DNA from: Streptomyces termitum
GTDB taxonomy: Bacteria; Actinomycetota; Actinomycetes; Streptomycetales; Streptomycetaceae
Length of the DNA stretch: 64,000 nucleotides
Direction: 5' to 3'
Assembly (NCBI RefSeq): GCF_014650175.1
Contig: NZ_BMUL01000002.1
Span: 563,150 to 627,149, forward strand
Both the position numbers and the translations under genes were made by a program. Of this stretch, positions 25,959 to 34,107 are shown in pieces. Position 1 is the stretch's first letter, and each line of letters opens with the position of its first letter. The notes beneath the pieces are model-generated. The model searched no databases, was not told the DNA's origin, and saw only the letters and a list, made by a program, of their open reading frames with translations.

Positions 25959-26390
25959 CTATCCGTCCAGGCCCGAAAGGCCGGACGGCACGGAGCGGAC
26001 CGTCAATCCCGTCGTGACATCGGCTCCCGTCAGGGTGGTGACCGCGCCACGTAAGCCGGTCTTGTGCGAACTCAGCCGCCCCATCAGCCGCTTCACCTGC
26101 TCGTCCCACTTCTCGTGGGCCTTCGTGATGCCCGTGGCCGTCTCCCAGCCCGTGAAGGCCCTGACGGCCGCGCCGGTCGGCTCGTCGGCGACGTCCGCCG
26201 CCTTCCGCGTCTCCGGTTCCAGCGTGGTCTCGATGGTGTCGGCCGCCTTCTTCTTCCTGGGCGGCACGCTGCCCAGGACACCGCCCCCGCCGGGCCCTCC
26301 GCTGCCGCCGTCCGCCTGGTTCAGCCGCATCCGTGCCGGCTGCTGCTCCGCGGCTTCGGCCTTGAGCTCTTCCCACTCACGCCAGGCCAT
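25959..26390 (-). CDS. First gene of the WXG100-like cassette (143 aa)
   Basis: ATG 26390 is chosen because GGGGG lies about 7 bases upstream. The product begins MAWREWEELKAEAAEQQPARMRLNQ, a start I associate with a recurrent Streptomyces gene placed directly before large WXG100-like proteins. It then has a Gly-rich linker, a basic patch (VPPRKKKAAD) and a helical end with HEKWDEQVKRLMGRLSSHKTGLRGAVTTLTGADV. The last part could be a second WXG100-like helix pair. Spacing of 10 bases to the next gene supports one operon. Function unknown. Confidence 0.72.
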   Translation of the reverse strand: MAWREWEELKAEAAEQQPARMRLNQADGGSGGPGGGGVLGSVPPRKKKAADTIETTLEPETRKAADVADEPTGAAVRAFTGWETATGITKAHEKWDEQVKRLMGRLSSHKTGLRGAVTTLTGADVTTGLTVRSVPSGLSGLDG

Positions 26391-26550
26391 CGCGTACCCC
26401 CGTTCGTCCGGTTCCCGTCGTGCCGTGCACCGTATGACAGCGACGGCCGCCGTGCGGCGCGCGGTTGGCCCGTTCCTTGCGGGGGCGGCGGCACGGCGGG
26501 CGGGGCACGACGAGCGGGCACACCGCACGGCGCCCGACGGGGGCACACGG

Positions 26551-26592
26551 CACGGCCCGGCCCCCGCGCACTCACGTGGGGGCCGGGCCGTG
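26551..26592 (-). terminator. Terminator of the molybdenum hydroxylase operon
   Basis: Perfect 15-bp stem (26551-26565 with 26578-26592), ten bases past the last stop codon. Confidence 0.8.
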
Positions 26593-26601
26593 TGTCCCGG
26601 G

Positions 26602-28926
26602 CTACGGGGCCGCCACCGCCGACTGCGGGCGGATCGGGAGACGGTTGACCGGGCGGCCGGTGGCGGCGCGGACGGCGGCGGCGACGGCGGCGGGCGAGGT
26701 GACGACCGGGACGGCGCTGGCGGCCTTGGCGCCGAAGGGGGCGACGACGTCGCGCTCCTCGACCAGTCTGACGATGCGGATGTCGGGGGCGTCGAGGGAG
26801 GTCGGGAGGGCGTAGCCGGTCAGGTCGGGGTGGCGGACCAGGCCGCGGGCGGTGCGGAGGTTCTCGGTGAGGGCCGCGCCGACGCCCTGCGTGACGCCCG
26901 CCTCGATGCGGGTGGCGAGCTGGGCGGGGTTGAGGATGCGGCCGACGTCCTGGGCGACGGCCATCTCCACGACCCGGATCGCGCCGAGTTCGACGTCGAC
27001 GTCGACGACCGCGCGGATCGCGCAGAAGGCGAGGCCGACGAAGGCGTCGCCCTGGCCGGTGGCGTCGAGCGGCTCGGTGGGGTGCGGGCGGCACTGGGCG
27101 GTGGCCCAGAGCTCCTTGCCCTTCATCTCCTCGGCGACGGTGGTGGAGAGGACGCCGTCGTACGAGGTGATCTTGCCGTCGCTGATCTGGAGGAGTTCGG
27201 TGGACATGCCGAACTTGTGGGCCAGCGGCTGGAGGAGCTGGGTGCGGACCATGCGGGCGGCGCGCTCGACGGCGCCGCCGGAGACCCAGGTGTGCCGGCC
27301 GTGGGTGGCGGCGCCGGCCGGGGGCTGGTCGGTGTCGACGGGGGCCACGTGGACCTCCTCGACGCCGAGGGTCTCCTGGACGACCTGGCGGGCGAGGGTG
27401 GAGAAGCCCGAACCGGTGTCGACGGCCGAGCAGATGACGGTGGCGACGCCGTCGAGGACCCGGACGGTGGCGGTGGAGACCTCGTCGGTGCCCTCGGCGC
27501 CGAGCATGTGGACCATGCCGAGCGCGTAGCCGACGCCCCGCCGCACGGCGCCGGGTTCGCCCGCGCCCTCGGGGCCGCCGGGCAGCAGCCAGTCCTCCTC
27601 CGGGGTGTCCTTGGGGAGGGCGGGCAGCGGGAAGTCCCGTACGGCGGCAAGGAGTTCGGCGACGGGCGCGGGGCAGGTGACGGTCTGGCCGGTGGGCAGC
27701 AGGTCGCCGGTGGAGAGCACGTTGCGCATCCGCAGTTCGGCCGGGTCGACGCCGATCCGGCCTGCGAGCTTGTCCATCTGCGCCTCGTAGGCGGCGCACA
27801 CCTGCATCGCGCCCTCGCCCCGGACGTGCCCGGACGGCGGGTTGTTGGTGCGGACGGCCCAGCCCTCGACGAAGGCGTGCGGGACGACGTACGGGCCGCA
27901 GGCGAAGGCGACGGCGGCGGCGAGGGACTCGCTGGAGGCGTCGGCGTAGGCGCCCGCGTCGAGGAGGATCTGCGCCTCGACCTTGACCAGCCGGCCCTCG
28001 GCGTCCGCGTGGTGGCGGTAGCGCAGCAGGGTGGGGTGGCGGTGGGCGTGGCCGAGGAAGGACTCCTCGCGGGTAGCGGTGAGCTTGACCGGGCAGCCGG
28101 TGCGCAGGGCGAGCAGGCCGAGCGGGATCTGGAAGCCGGGGTCGTCGCGGTCGCCGGTGGCGCCGGGGACGCCGGTGACGACGACCTTGACCTGTTCGGG
28201 CGTCAGGCCGAAGCAGGCGGCGGCGAGGTCGCGGTCGGTGTGCGGGTCGGTGGAGGCGGTGTACAGCTCGACGCCGCCGTCGGGCCGGGGCACGGCGAGT
28301 CCGGCCTCGGCGCCGATGGGGGCGGGGTCCTGGCGGCCGATCCGGTAGAGGCCCTCGACGACGACCTCGCCGGCGGCCTGCGGGTCGCCGAAGCTGAGCG
28401 GGATGTGCCGGATCAGGTTGCCGTCGGGGTGCAGCGGCTCGGCCTCGAACGCCTTCTCCGGGTCGGTGACGGGCTCCAGGAGCTCGTACTCGACGGTGAT
28501 GGCGGCGGTGGCGAGCCGGGCCGTGTCGGGGTGGTCGGCGGCGACGGCGGCGATGGCCTCGCCGTGGTGGCGGACCAGTCCGTCGGCGAAGACGGGCCGG
28601 TCGGCGACCCGGCGGCCGTAGGTGGCGGCGCCGGGCACGTCGGCGGCGGTGACCACGGCCCGGACGCCGGGCATCGCCTCGGCGGCGGAGGTGTCCACGG
28701 AGACGATCCGGGCGTGGGCGTGCGGGGAGCGCAGCAGCGCGGCCCACAGCAGGCCCTCGGCCCACAGGTCGGAGGCGTACGGGAAGGTGCCCTCGGCCTT
28801 GGCGCGGGCGTCGGCCTGCGGGAGGGAGGCGCCGAGGCCGAGGACGGGCGCCTCGGTCTCCGGGGCGGGGCCGGCCGCTTCCGCGAAGGGGAGCGTGGGG
28901 ATGGCGGTCGTCGCGTCGGTGCTCAC
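26602..28926 (-). CDS. Xanthine dehydrogenase-family molybdopterin-binding subunit
   Basis: A 774-residue large subunit from GTG 28926, overlapping the 2Fe-2S gene by 4 bases. The N-terminal a/b hammerhead domain is seen in RAKAEGTFPYASDLWAEGLLWAALLRSPHAHARI. Mo-cofactor regions include VRGEGAMQVCAAYEAQMDKLA, GLAFCAIRAVVDVDVELGAIRVVEMAVAQDVGRILNP and TQGVGAALTE. Near the C terminus PFGAKAASAVPVVTSPAAVAAAVRAATG occupies the place where active xanthine dehydrogenases have a GEP segment carrying the catalytic Glu; no Glu is present there. The substrate may therefore not be a purine. It lacks an adjacent XdhC-type maturation gene. Confidence 0.9.
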   Translation of the reverse strand: MSTDATTAIPTLPFAEAAGPAPETEAPVLGLGASLPQADARAKAEGTFPYASDLWAEGLLWAALLRSPHAHARIVSVDTSAAEAMPGVRAVVTAADVPGAATYGRRVADRPVFADGLVRHHGEAIAAVAADHPDTARLATAAITVEYELLEPVTDPEKAFEAEPLHPDGNLIRHIPLSFGDPQAAGEVVVEGLYRIGRQDPAPIGAEAGLAVPRPDGGVELYTASTDPHTDRDLAAACFGLTPEQVKVVVTGVPGATGDRDDPGFQIPLGLLALRTGCPVKLTATREESFLGHAHRHPTLLRYRHHADAEGRLVKVEAQILLDAGAYADASSESLAAAVAFACGPYVVPHAFVEGWAVRTNNPPSGHVRGEGAMQVCAAYEAQMDKLAGRIGVDPAELRMRNVLSTGDLLPTGQTVTCPAPVAELLAAVRDFPLPALPKDTPEEDWLLPGGPEGAGEPGAVRRGVGYALGMVHMLGAEGTDEVSTATVRVLDGVATVICSAVDTGSGFSTLARQVVQETLGVEEVHVAPVDTDQPPAGAATHGRHTWVSGGAVERAARMVRTQLLQPLAHKFGMSTELLQISDGKITSYDGVLSTTVAEEMKGKELWATAQCRPHPTEPLDATGQGDAFVGLAFCAIRAVVDVDVELGAIRVVEMAVAQDVGRILNPAQLATRIEAGVTQGVGAALTENLRTARGLVRHPDLTGYALPTSLDAPDIRIVRLVEERDVVAPFGAKAASAVPVVTSPAAVAAAVRAATGRPVNRLPIRPQSAVAAP

Positions 28927-30527
28927 GCCCTGCCTCCGTCGTGCTGGTGCGGGATCTCGTGGGCGGGGTGCGGGGCGTGGGCGGCGGCGTCCTCGCCCGC
29001 GGCGGTGTGGTCGGCGCCGCCGCCGGCGCGTTCGGCGACGACGTCCTCGACGGCCTGGAGGACGCCCCGGTAGCCGGAGCAGCGGCAGAGGTTGCCGGCC
29101 AGGGCCTGGCGGGTCTCCAGCTCGGTGGGGGCGTGGTTGCCTTCGAGCAGGTCGTGCACGGTCATGCACATGCCGGGGATGCAGAAGCCGCACTGGACGG
29201 TGCCGCAGCGGGACAGGGCGCGCTGCACGTCGGACGGTTCGCCGTCGGTCGCGAGGCCCTCGACGGTCCGCACCTCGGACCCGGCGGCGGTCGCGGCCGG
29301 CACCAGGCAGGAGGCGACGAGGCGGCCGTCCACCTGCACGTTGCAGGCGCCGCACTCGCCCTGCGAGCAGCCGTCCTTGGCCCCGGCGAGGCCGAGGCGC
29401 TCGCGGAGCACGTAGAGCAGCGACTCGCCGATCCAGGAGCCGGTGACGGGCCGGTCGGTGCCGTTGACGCGCAGGACGTAGGAGGTGTGCGGGTGCTCGT
29501 CGCTGTCGACGGAGGTGGAGGTGGGCGCGGACTCCGCCGCCGCCTCCGCCTCCTCGGGAGCCTCCGGAAGCTCTTGTACGGCTCCGATCCCCGAGGACTC
29601 CCCCACGGCCCGGCCCTCCGGCTCCCCGCCCGGCCCGGCCGTCTCCCCCCCGGCCTCCGCCTCCGCGTCGGGGACGGCCTCCGCGACCGCCTCCCCGCGC
29701 TCGGCGTGCTCGTCCCGCTCTTCCGGCCCGGCGTACTCGCCGTGCTCGGCGCGGTCGGCGTACTCGCCGTGTTCCGCGTGGTCGGTGTGCTCGCCGTGGT
29801 CGGTGTGCTCGCCGTGCTCCGCGTGCTCGGCCGGGTCGCCGTGCTCGGCGTGGTCCGCCGGTTCCTCCGCCGCCATCGCCCACGGCGCCGTCGCGCCGCC
29901 CGGCAGGGTCGGCGGGGCCTGCTCGTACGAGACCGGCTCGGGCGCGGCCTCCGCGACGGGCTCCGCGTAGGAGTCCGCGAAGGTGTCCGGGCCCGGCTCC
30001 GCGAAGGGCTCGGGGAAGGTCCGCGCGAAGGAGTCCGGGAGGGCTTCCGGCGCGGGCTCCGCCGGGACCGCCGGGTCCGGCGGGACCTGCCACTGCCCGG
30101 TCGGCGTCGCGCCGAAGTGCCACTCCGCCGTCGCGTGCGGGTCGTGCGGCGCGTGCGCGGTGTGCGGGTCCCCGTAGGGGCGGGTGGCCGCGGCGTCGTC
30201 CTCGTACCCGTGCGGCGGCGGCTCCGGGAGTCCGGTCGCGGCCTGCTCCGGGGCGAAGTACTCGGCGCCCTCGGCGGGGGCCGGGGGCCAGGCCGGGTCG
30301 GCGCCGTCCTGCGCGGTCCGCTCCAGCGGCTGGAGCGGCACGATCATGGGCGGGGTGTAGCCGTGGCCGGGCGCCTCCAGCGGCACGCCGTCCAGCATGA
30401 ACTCCGGCGGCAGGTGGACGAAGGCGGTCGCGCCCTCGTCGTACCCCTCGCTCTGCGGGATCGGCTCCCAGCCGCCCGGCGCGGCGGGGGCCGCGGTCTC
30501 GTTCGGCTCGTGGTTGTTCGTGCTCAC
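28923..30527 (-). CDS. 2Fe-2S subunit with a ~340-residue acidic/His-rich N-terminal extension
   Basis: 534 residues, against ~160-200 for usual subunits of this class. Residues ~350-500 are the electron-transfer module: SYVLRVNGTDRPV, CSQGECGACNVQVDGRLVASC (plant-type cluster, starts at residue 387), then CGTVQCGFCIPGMCM and NLCRCSGYRGVLQAV for the second cluster. Residues 1-345 are low-complexity and rich in Pro, Glu, Ala and His; 224-277 is a run of EHGEHTDH/AEHGEYADR-type repeats. A short His-rich tail ends the protein. Start GTG overlaps the FAD gene by 4 bases. The extension may bind metal or tether the enzyme; it has no recognised fold. Confidence 0.9.
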   Translation of the reverse strand: MSTNNHEPNETAAPAAPGGWEPIPQSEGYDEGATAFVHLPPEFMLDGVPLEAPGHGYTPPMIVPLQPLERTAQDGADPAWPPAPAEGAEYFAPEQAATGLPEPPPHGYEDDAAATRPYGDPHTAHAPHDPHATAEWHFGATPTGQWQVPPDPAVPAEPAPEALPDSFARTFPEPFAEPGPDTFADSYAEPVAEAAPEPVSYEQAPPTLPGGATAPWAMAAEEPADHAEHGDPAEHAEHGEHTDHGEHTDHAEHGEYADRAEHGEYAGPEERDEHAERGEAVAEAVPDAEAEAGGETAGPGGEPEGRAVGESSGIGAVQELPEAPEEAEAAAESAPTSTSVDSDEHPHTSYVLRVNGTDRPVTGSWIGESLLYVLRERLGLAGAKDGCSQGECGACNVQVDGRLVASCLVPAATAAGSEVRTVEGLATDGEPSDVQRALSRCGTVQCGFCIPGMCMTVHDLLEGNHAPTELETRQALAGNLCRCSGYRGVLQAVEDVVAERAGGGADHTAAGEDAAAHAPHPAHEIPHQHDGGRA

Positions 30528-31399
30528 GACAGGGCCCTCCCCAGTGCCCGGCGGGCGAGAGTGGCGACGGTGCGCCGAAGGTGCAGGACGGCGGGCGACG
30601 GCTGCTCGCCGCCGGGCGGGTCGGGGACGCAGGCGGCGGCCACGTACTCGCCGAAGGCGGTCAGCGCCTCCGGGGCGAGCGCCCGGTCGTTGTCCCAGTC
30701 CACCAGCGAGGCGATCCAGCGCTCGGCCTCCAGCGGCCGCAGCGGCATCGGGGCGACCGCGCCGACGGCGCAGCGGACGCCGCGCCGGGCCGGGTCGAGG
30801 ACGACGGCGACGGAGGCGGTGGCGCGGGCCGGGCCGGTGCGGCCGGTGGCCTTCAGGAAGACCTGGGGGGCGTGCAGCAGCGGCACGCGGACGAAGGCGA
30901 CGAGTTCGCCGGGGGCCAGCAGGTCGCGGCCGGCGAGCAGGTGCGAGACGGGGATCTCGCGGGTGCCGAGCGGGCCGACGACGACGAGGTCGGCCTCCAG
31001 GGCGGCGAGGACGGGCAGCGAGTCGCCGGTGGGCGCCGCGGTGACCACGTTCCCGCCGAGGGTGCCGGCGTTGCGGATCTGGGGCGGTCCGGCCGCGCGG
31101 GAGGCGGCGGCGAGGGCCGGGATGAGGGCGGAGAAGTCGGGGCGGCCCATGCGCGCGTGGGTGAGCCCGGCGCCGAGGAGGGCGTGGCCGTCCTGGTACT
31201 GCCAGCCGCGGATCTCGTTGATCCGGCCGAGGCCGACGAGCCCAGCGGGGCGGAGCTGACCGCGGTTGACGGCGGCCATCAGGTCGGTTCCGCCGGCGAC
31301 GGGCACGGCCGCCGGCATGGCGGTGAGCGCTGCCACGGCCTCGTCGAGCGAGGCGGGCAGCGTCACGGACTGCGCCGTCTGTGGTGCGTGCGTGGTCAA
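30524..31399 (-). CDS. FAD-binding subunit of the molybdenum hydroxylase
   Basis: A 291-residue CoxM/XdhB-type medium subunit. FAD contacts are seen in AAVPVAGGTDLMAAVNRGQLRPAGLVGLGRINEI and in QIRNAGTLGGNVVTAAPTGDSLPVLAALEADL. The CO-dehydrogenase flavoprotein C-terminal domain covers the last ~100 residues. The start codon is TTG at 31399, chosen for the GGAAGGGG ribosome site 8-9 bases upstream and the family-typical start (VTLPASLDEAVAALTAM). It is first in the operon order FAD, 2Fe-2S, Mo, each joined by a 4-base overlap. Confidence 0.92.
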   Translation of the reverse strand: MTTHAPQTAQSVTLPASLDEAVAALTAMPAAVPVAGGTDLMAAVNRGQLRPAGLVGLGRINEIRGWQYQDGHALLGAGLTHARMGRPDFSALIPALAAASRAAGPPQIRNAGTLGGNVVTAAPTGDSLPVLAALEADLVVVGPLGTREIPVSHLLAGRDLLAPGELVAFVRVPLLHAPQVFLKATGRTGPARATASVAVVLDPARRGVRCAVGAVAPMPLRPLEAERWIASLVDWDNDRALAPEALTAFGEYVAAACVPDPPGGEQPSPAVLHLRRTVATLARRALGRALS

Positions 31400-31625
31400 C
31401 CCGCTGCCCCTTCCCGGTCTTCCCGGTGGTCCCCGACTGTGCCCGGCTGTCGCGCCTGTGCGTGGGCGTACCGTACGTGCTCACAGGCTGGACGTGGCAA
31501 CTCTGGCACATCTTCCGAGCCGTCCGGAGCGAGGGTCCGCGAAGGACTGTTCCGCCCCGGACGTCCCAGGAGGGAAGGTAACTCCCGTTTCGCCGCTCTT
31601 GGGTGACGCGGGAGCGCGAGCTGTC

Positions 31626-33254
31626 TCACACGTTCGGGGGCGCCCCCTCGATCGGGCGGCCGAGGAGCCCGGGGCGGCGCTGCCAGGGCGTGGGGCCGGT
31701 GGGCGGGCGGTAGGCGACGCCGAGGGCGTCGAGGCGCCGGTAGTGGGTCTCCATGCGGCGCAGGAAGCCCTCGGTGTCGCGCGCGTCGGGGGCGGGCAGC
31801 GCGGACCAGGCGACCTCGGCGAAGGCGACGAGGCGCGGGAAGACCTGGTAGTCGACGCGGCCGCGGTTCTCCATGACCTCGGTCCACACGTTGGCCTGGG
31901 TGCCCAGGACGTGCCGGGCGGCCTCCTCGGAGAGGCCGGGCGGGACGGGCTCGAAGCGGTGGACGTCGGCCAGGGTGCGGACGAAGCCGATCGGCACCGG
32001 CTCGTCCTCGCCGCCGTCCTGCCGGTGGTCGAGGTAGACCTGCTGCTCGGGGCACATGACGACGTCGTGGCCGGCCTCGGCGGCGGCGATCCCGCCGCCG
32101 TAGCCGCGCCAGGAGGAGACGGCGGCGCCGTCGGCGAGGCCGCCCTCCAGGATCTCGTCCCAGCCGATGAGGCGGCGGCCCCGGTCGGCGAGCCAGCGGT
32201 CGAAGTGGCGGATGAACCAGGACTGGAGGCCGTCCTCGTCGCCGACGCCGAGCTCCTGGATGCGGGCCTGGGCGGCCGGGGACGCCTTCCACTGGTCCTT
32301 GGGGCACTCGTCGCCGCCGACGTGCACGAAGGTGGACGGGAAGATCTCCAGCACCTCTTCGAGGACGTGCTCGTAGAAGCGGAGGACCTCCTCCGTGGGG
32401 GCGAGGACGTTCGGGTTGACGCCCCAGGTGTCCCAGACGGTGAGGGCCCCGGTGTCGACGGCGTCGGTGTTGCCGAGCCAGGGGTAGGCGGCGATCGCGG
32501 CCTGGGAGTGGCCGGGGATGTCGATCTCGGGGACGACGGTGATGTGCCGGTCGGCGGCGTAGGCGACGATCTCGCGGAGGTCGTCCTGGGTGTAGTAGCC
32601 GCCGTGCGGGGTGTCGTCCCAGAGCGGGGAGGCCCGGTGGCCCCACTTGGAGCGGGCCCGCCAGGCGCCGTCCTCGGTGAGCTTGGGGTAGCGGCGGATC
32701 TGGACGCGCCAGCCCTGGTCGTCGGTGAGGTGGAAGTGGAAGACGTTCAGCTTGTGCGCGGCCATCAGGTCGAGGTAGCGCAGGACGTCCTCCTTCGGCA
32801 TGAAGTGCCGGGAGACGTCGAGGAGGAGGCCGCGCCAGCCGAAGCGGGGCCGGTCGGTGACGGTCGTGTACGGCAGTTCCCAGTCCGCGCCGGGCCGCAG
32901 GGGCGCCCGGCGGTACGCGTCGGGGCCGAGGAGCTGGCGGAGGGTCTGGGCGCCCCAGAAGAGGCCGGCGGGGCCGCCGCCGTCGATCAGGACGCCGTCG
33001 CCGTCGACCGTCAGGCGGTAGCCCTCGGGGCCGTACTCCTCCTCCGTCCCGGGGGAGGTCCGCAGCCGGATCGCGCCGGGGCCGGTGCCGTCGGGCAGGG
33101 ACAGGCCGGTGGCGGCGCCGAGGACGGCGCGCAGCCAGCGGGCGGTGCCCTCGGTGCCGGGCCCGGCGTCGAGGGCGGTGCGCGCGTCGAGCGTCAGCGT
33201 CCCCTCCGGGTGGTCGGCCGTCAGGGGTACGGGGATCAGGTCCGGTTCTGTCAT
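31626..33254 (-). CDS. GH20 beta-N-acetylhexosaminidase
   Basis: A 542-residue glycoside hydrolase that releases N-acetylglucosamine from chito-oligosaccharides or glycans. The catalytic Asp-Glu pair is in FPSTFVHVGGDECPKDQW (about residue 315). The barrel start DRPRFGWRGLLLDVSRHFMPKEDVLRYLDLMAAHKLNVFHFHLTDDQGWRVQI and the active-site IGWDEIL are all intact. No signal peptide is present, so it acts in the cytoplasm on imported sugars. It follows the ABC permease gene by 4 bases, which fits import of N-acetylated oligosaccharides followed by internal hydrolysis. Confidence 0.96.
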   Translation of the reverse strand: MTEPDLIPVPLTADHPEGTLTLDARTALDAGPGTEGTARWLRAVLGAATGLSLPDGTGPGAIRLRTSPGTEEEYGPEGYRLTVDGDGVLIDGGGPAGLFWGAQTLRQLLGPDAYRRAPLRPGADWELPYTTVTDRPRFGWRGLLLDVSRHFMPKEDVLRYLDLMAAHKLNVFHFHLTDDQGWRVQIRRYPKLTEDGAWRARSKWGHRASPLWDDTPHGGYYTQDDLREIVAYAADRHITVVPEIDIPGHSQAAIAAYPWLGNTDAVDTGALTVWDTWGVNPNVLAPTEEVLRFYEHVLEEVLEIFPSTFVHVGGDECPKDQWKASPAAQARIQELGVGDEDGLQSWFIRHFDRWLADRGRRLIGWDEILEGGLADGAAVSSWRGYGGGIAAAEAGHDVVMCPEQQVYLDHRQDGGEDEPVPIGFVRTLADVHRFEPVPPGLSEEAARHVLGTQANVWTEVMENRGRVDYQVFPRLVAFAEVAWSALPAPDARDTEGFLRRMETHYRRLDALGVAYRPPTGPTPWQRRPGLLGRPIEGAPPNV

Positions 33255-33258
33255 CGCG

Positions 33259-34107
33259 TCAGTCCTTCACCGCCCCGCCCAGTCCGGAGACCAGGCGGCG
33301 CTGTACGAGTACGAAGAAGACGAGCACCGGGATCGTCATCACGGTCGATCCGGCCATGATCCCTCCCCAGTCGTTCTCGTCCGGCTTGAAGAAGACCAGC
33401 AACGCCATCGGCAGGGTCGACTGCGAGGTGTCGCTGATGATGAACGACTTCGCGAAGAGGAAGTCGTTCCAGGTGGAGATGAACGAGAAGACGCTGGTCG
33501 CCACGAGTCCGGGGAGGACCAGCGGGAAGAGGATCGTCCACAGGAAGCGGGCGTGGCTGGCGCCGTCGATGCGGGCCTGCTCCTCCAGGGCCTCGGGCAC
33601 GGCGCGGACGAAGCCGCGCAGCATCCAGATCGCGAACGGCAGCGAGAAGGCCAGGTGGGGCAGGACGAGCGAGCCGAGGGTGTTGAGGAGCCCGGCGTCC
33701 CGCATGAGGAAGAAGAGGGGGATGGTGAGGGCCTCGACCGGCACCATCTGGGCGACGAGGAACATCACCAGGAGGGTGGTGCGGAACTTGAAGCGGAAGC
33801 GGGTGACGGCGGTCGCGGCGAGGAAGGCGATGACGGCGGAGGCCAGCACGACCGCCCCGGCGACGAGCAGGCTGTTGAGGAAGTAGCGGCCGAAGTCCTG
33901 CTGCTCGAAGACGCGCCGGAAGGAGTCGAGGGACGGGGAGAGCGTCCACGGCCGGGGTTCGGACGACTGGATCTCGCCGGCCGGTTTGAAGGCCGAGAGG
34001 ACCATCCAGTAGAGCGGGAAGGCGACGACGACCGCGGTGAGCAGGGCGGCGGCCTCGGCGAGGAGCCGGCCGGGGCGGCGGACGCCGGGGATGCGCAAGG
34101 TGGTCAC
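33259..34107 (-). CDS. Carbohydrate ABC transporter permease (MalG type)
   Basis: 282 residues with six hydrophobic segments. The cytoplasmic EAA loop reads EALEEQARIDGASHARFLWTILFPLVLPG, matching the EAAxxDGA...G signature that docks the ATPase. GTG 34107 overlaps the upstream permease stop by 4 bases. The final residues are LVSGLGGAVKD, a typical MalG end. No ATPase gene is in the operon, so a shared MsiK-type ATPase elsewhere is likely, as known for Streptomyces sugar importers. Confidence 0.93.
   Translation of the reverse strand: MTTLRIPGVRRPGRLLAEAAALLTAVVVAFPLYWMVLSAFKPAGEIQSSEPRPWTLSPSLDSFRRVFEQQDFGRYFLNSLLVAGAVVLASAVIAFLAATAVTRFRFKFRTTLLVMFLVAQMVPVEALTIPLFFLMRDAGLLNTLGSLVLPHLAFSLPFAIWMLRGFVRAVPEALEEQARIDGASHARFLWTILFPLVLPGLVATSVFSFISTWNDFLFAKSFIISDTSQSTLPMALLVFFKPDENDWGGIMAGSTVMTIPVLVFFVLVQRRLVSGLGGAVKD

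Noticed and set aside
22960-26600. Integrative element with att sites at tRNA-Cys
   Set aside because: No integrase and no second copy of the tRNA 3' end were seen in the window, so only lower GC remains as evidence.
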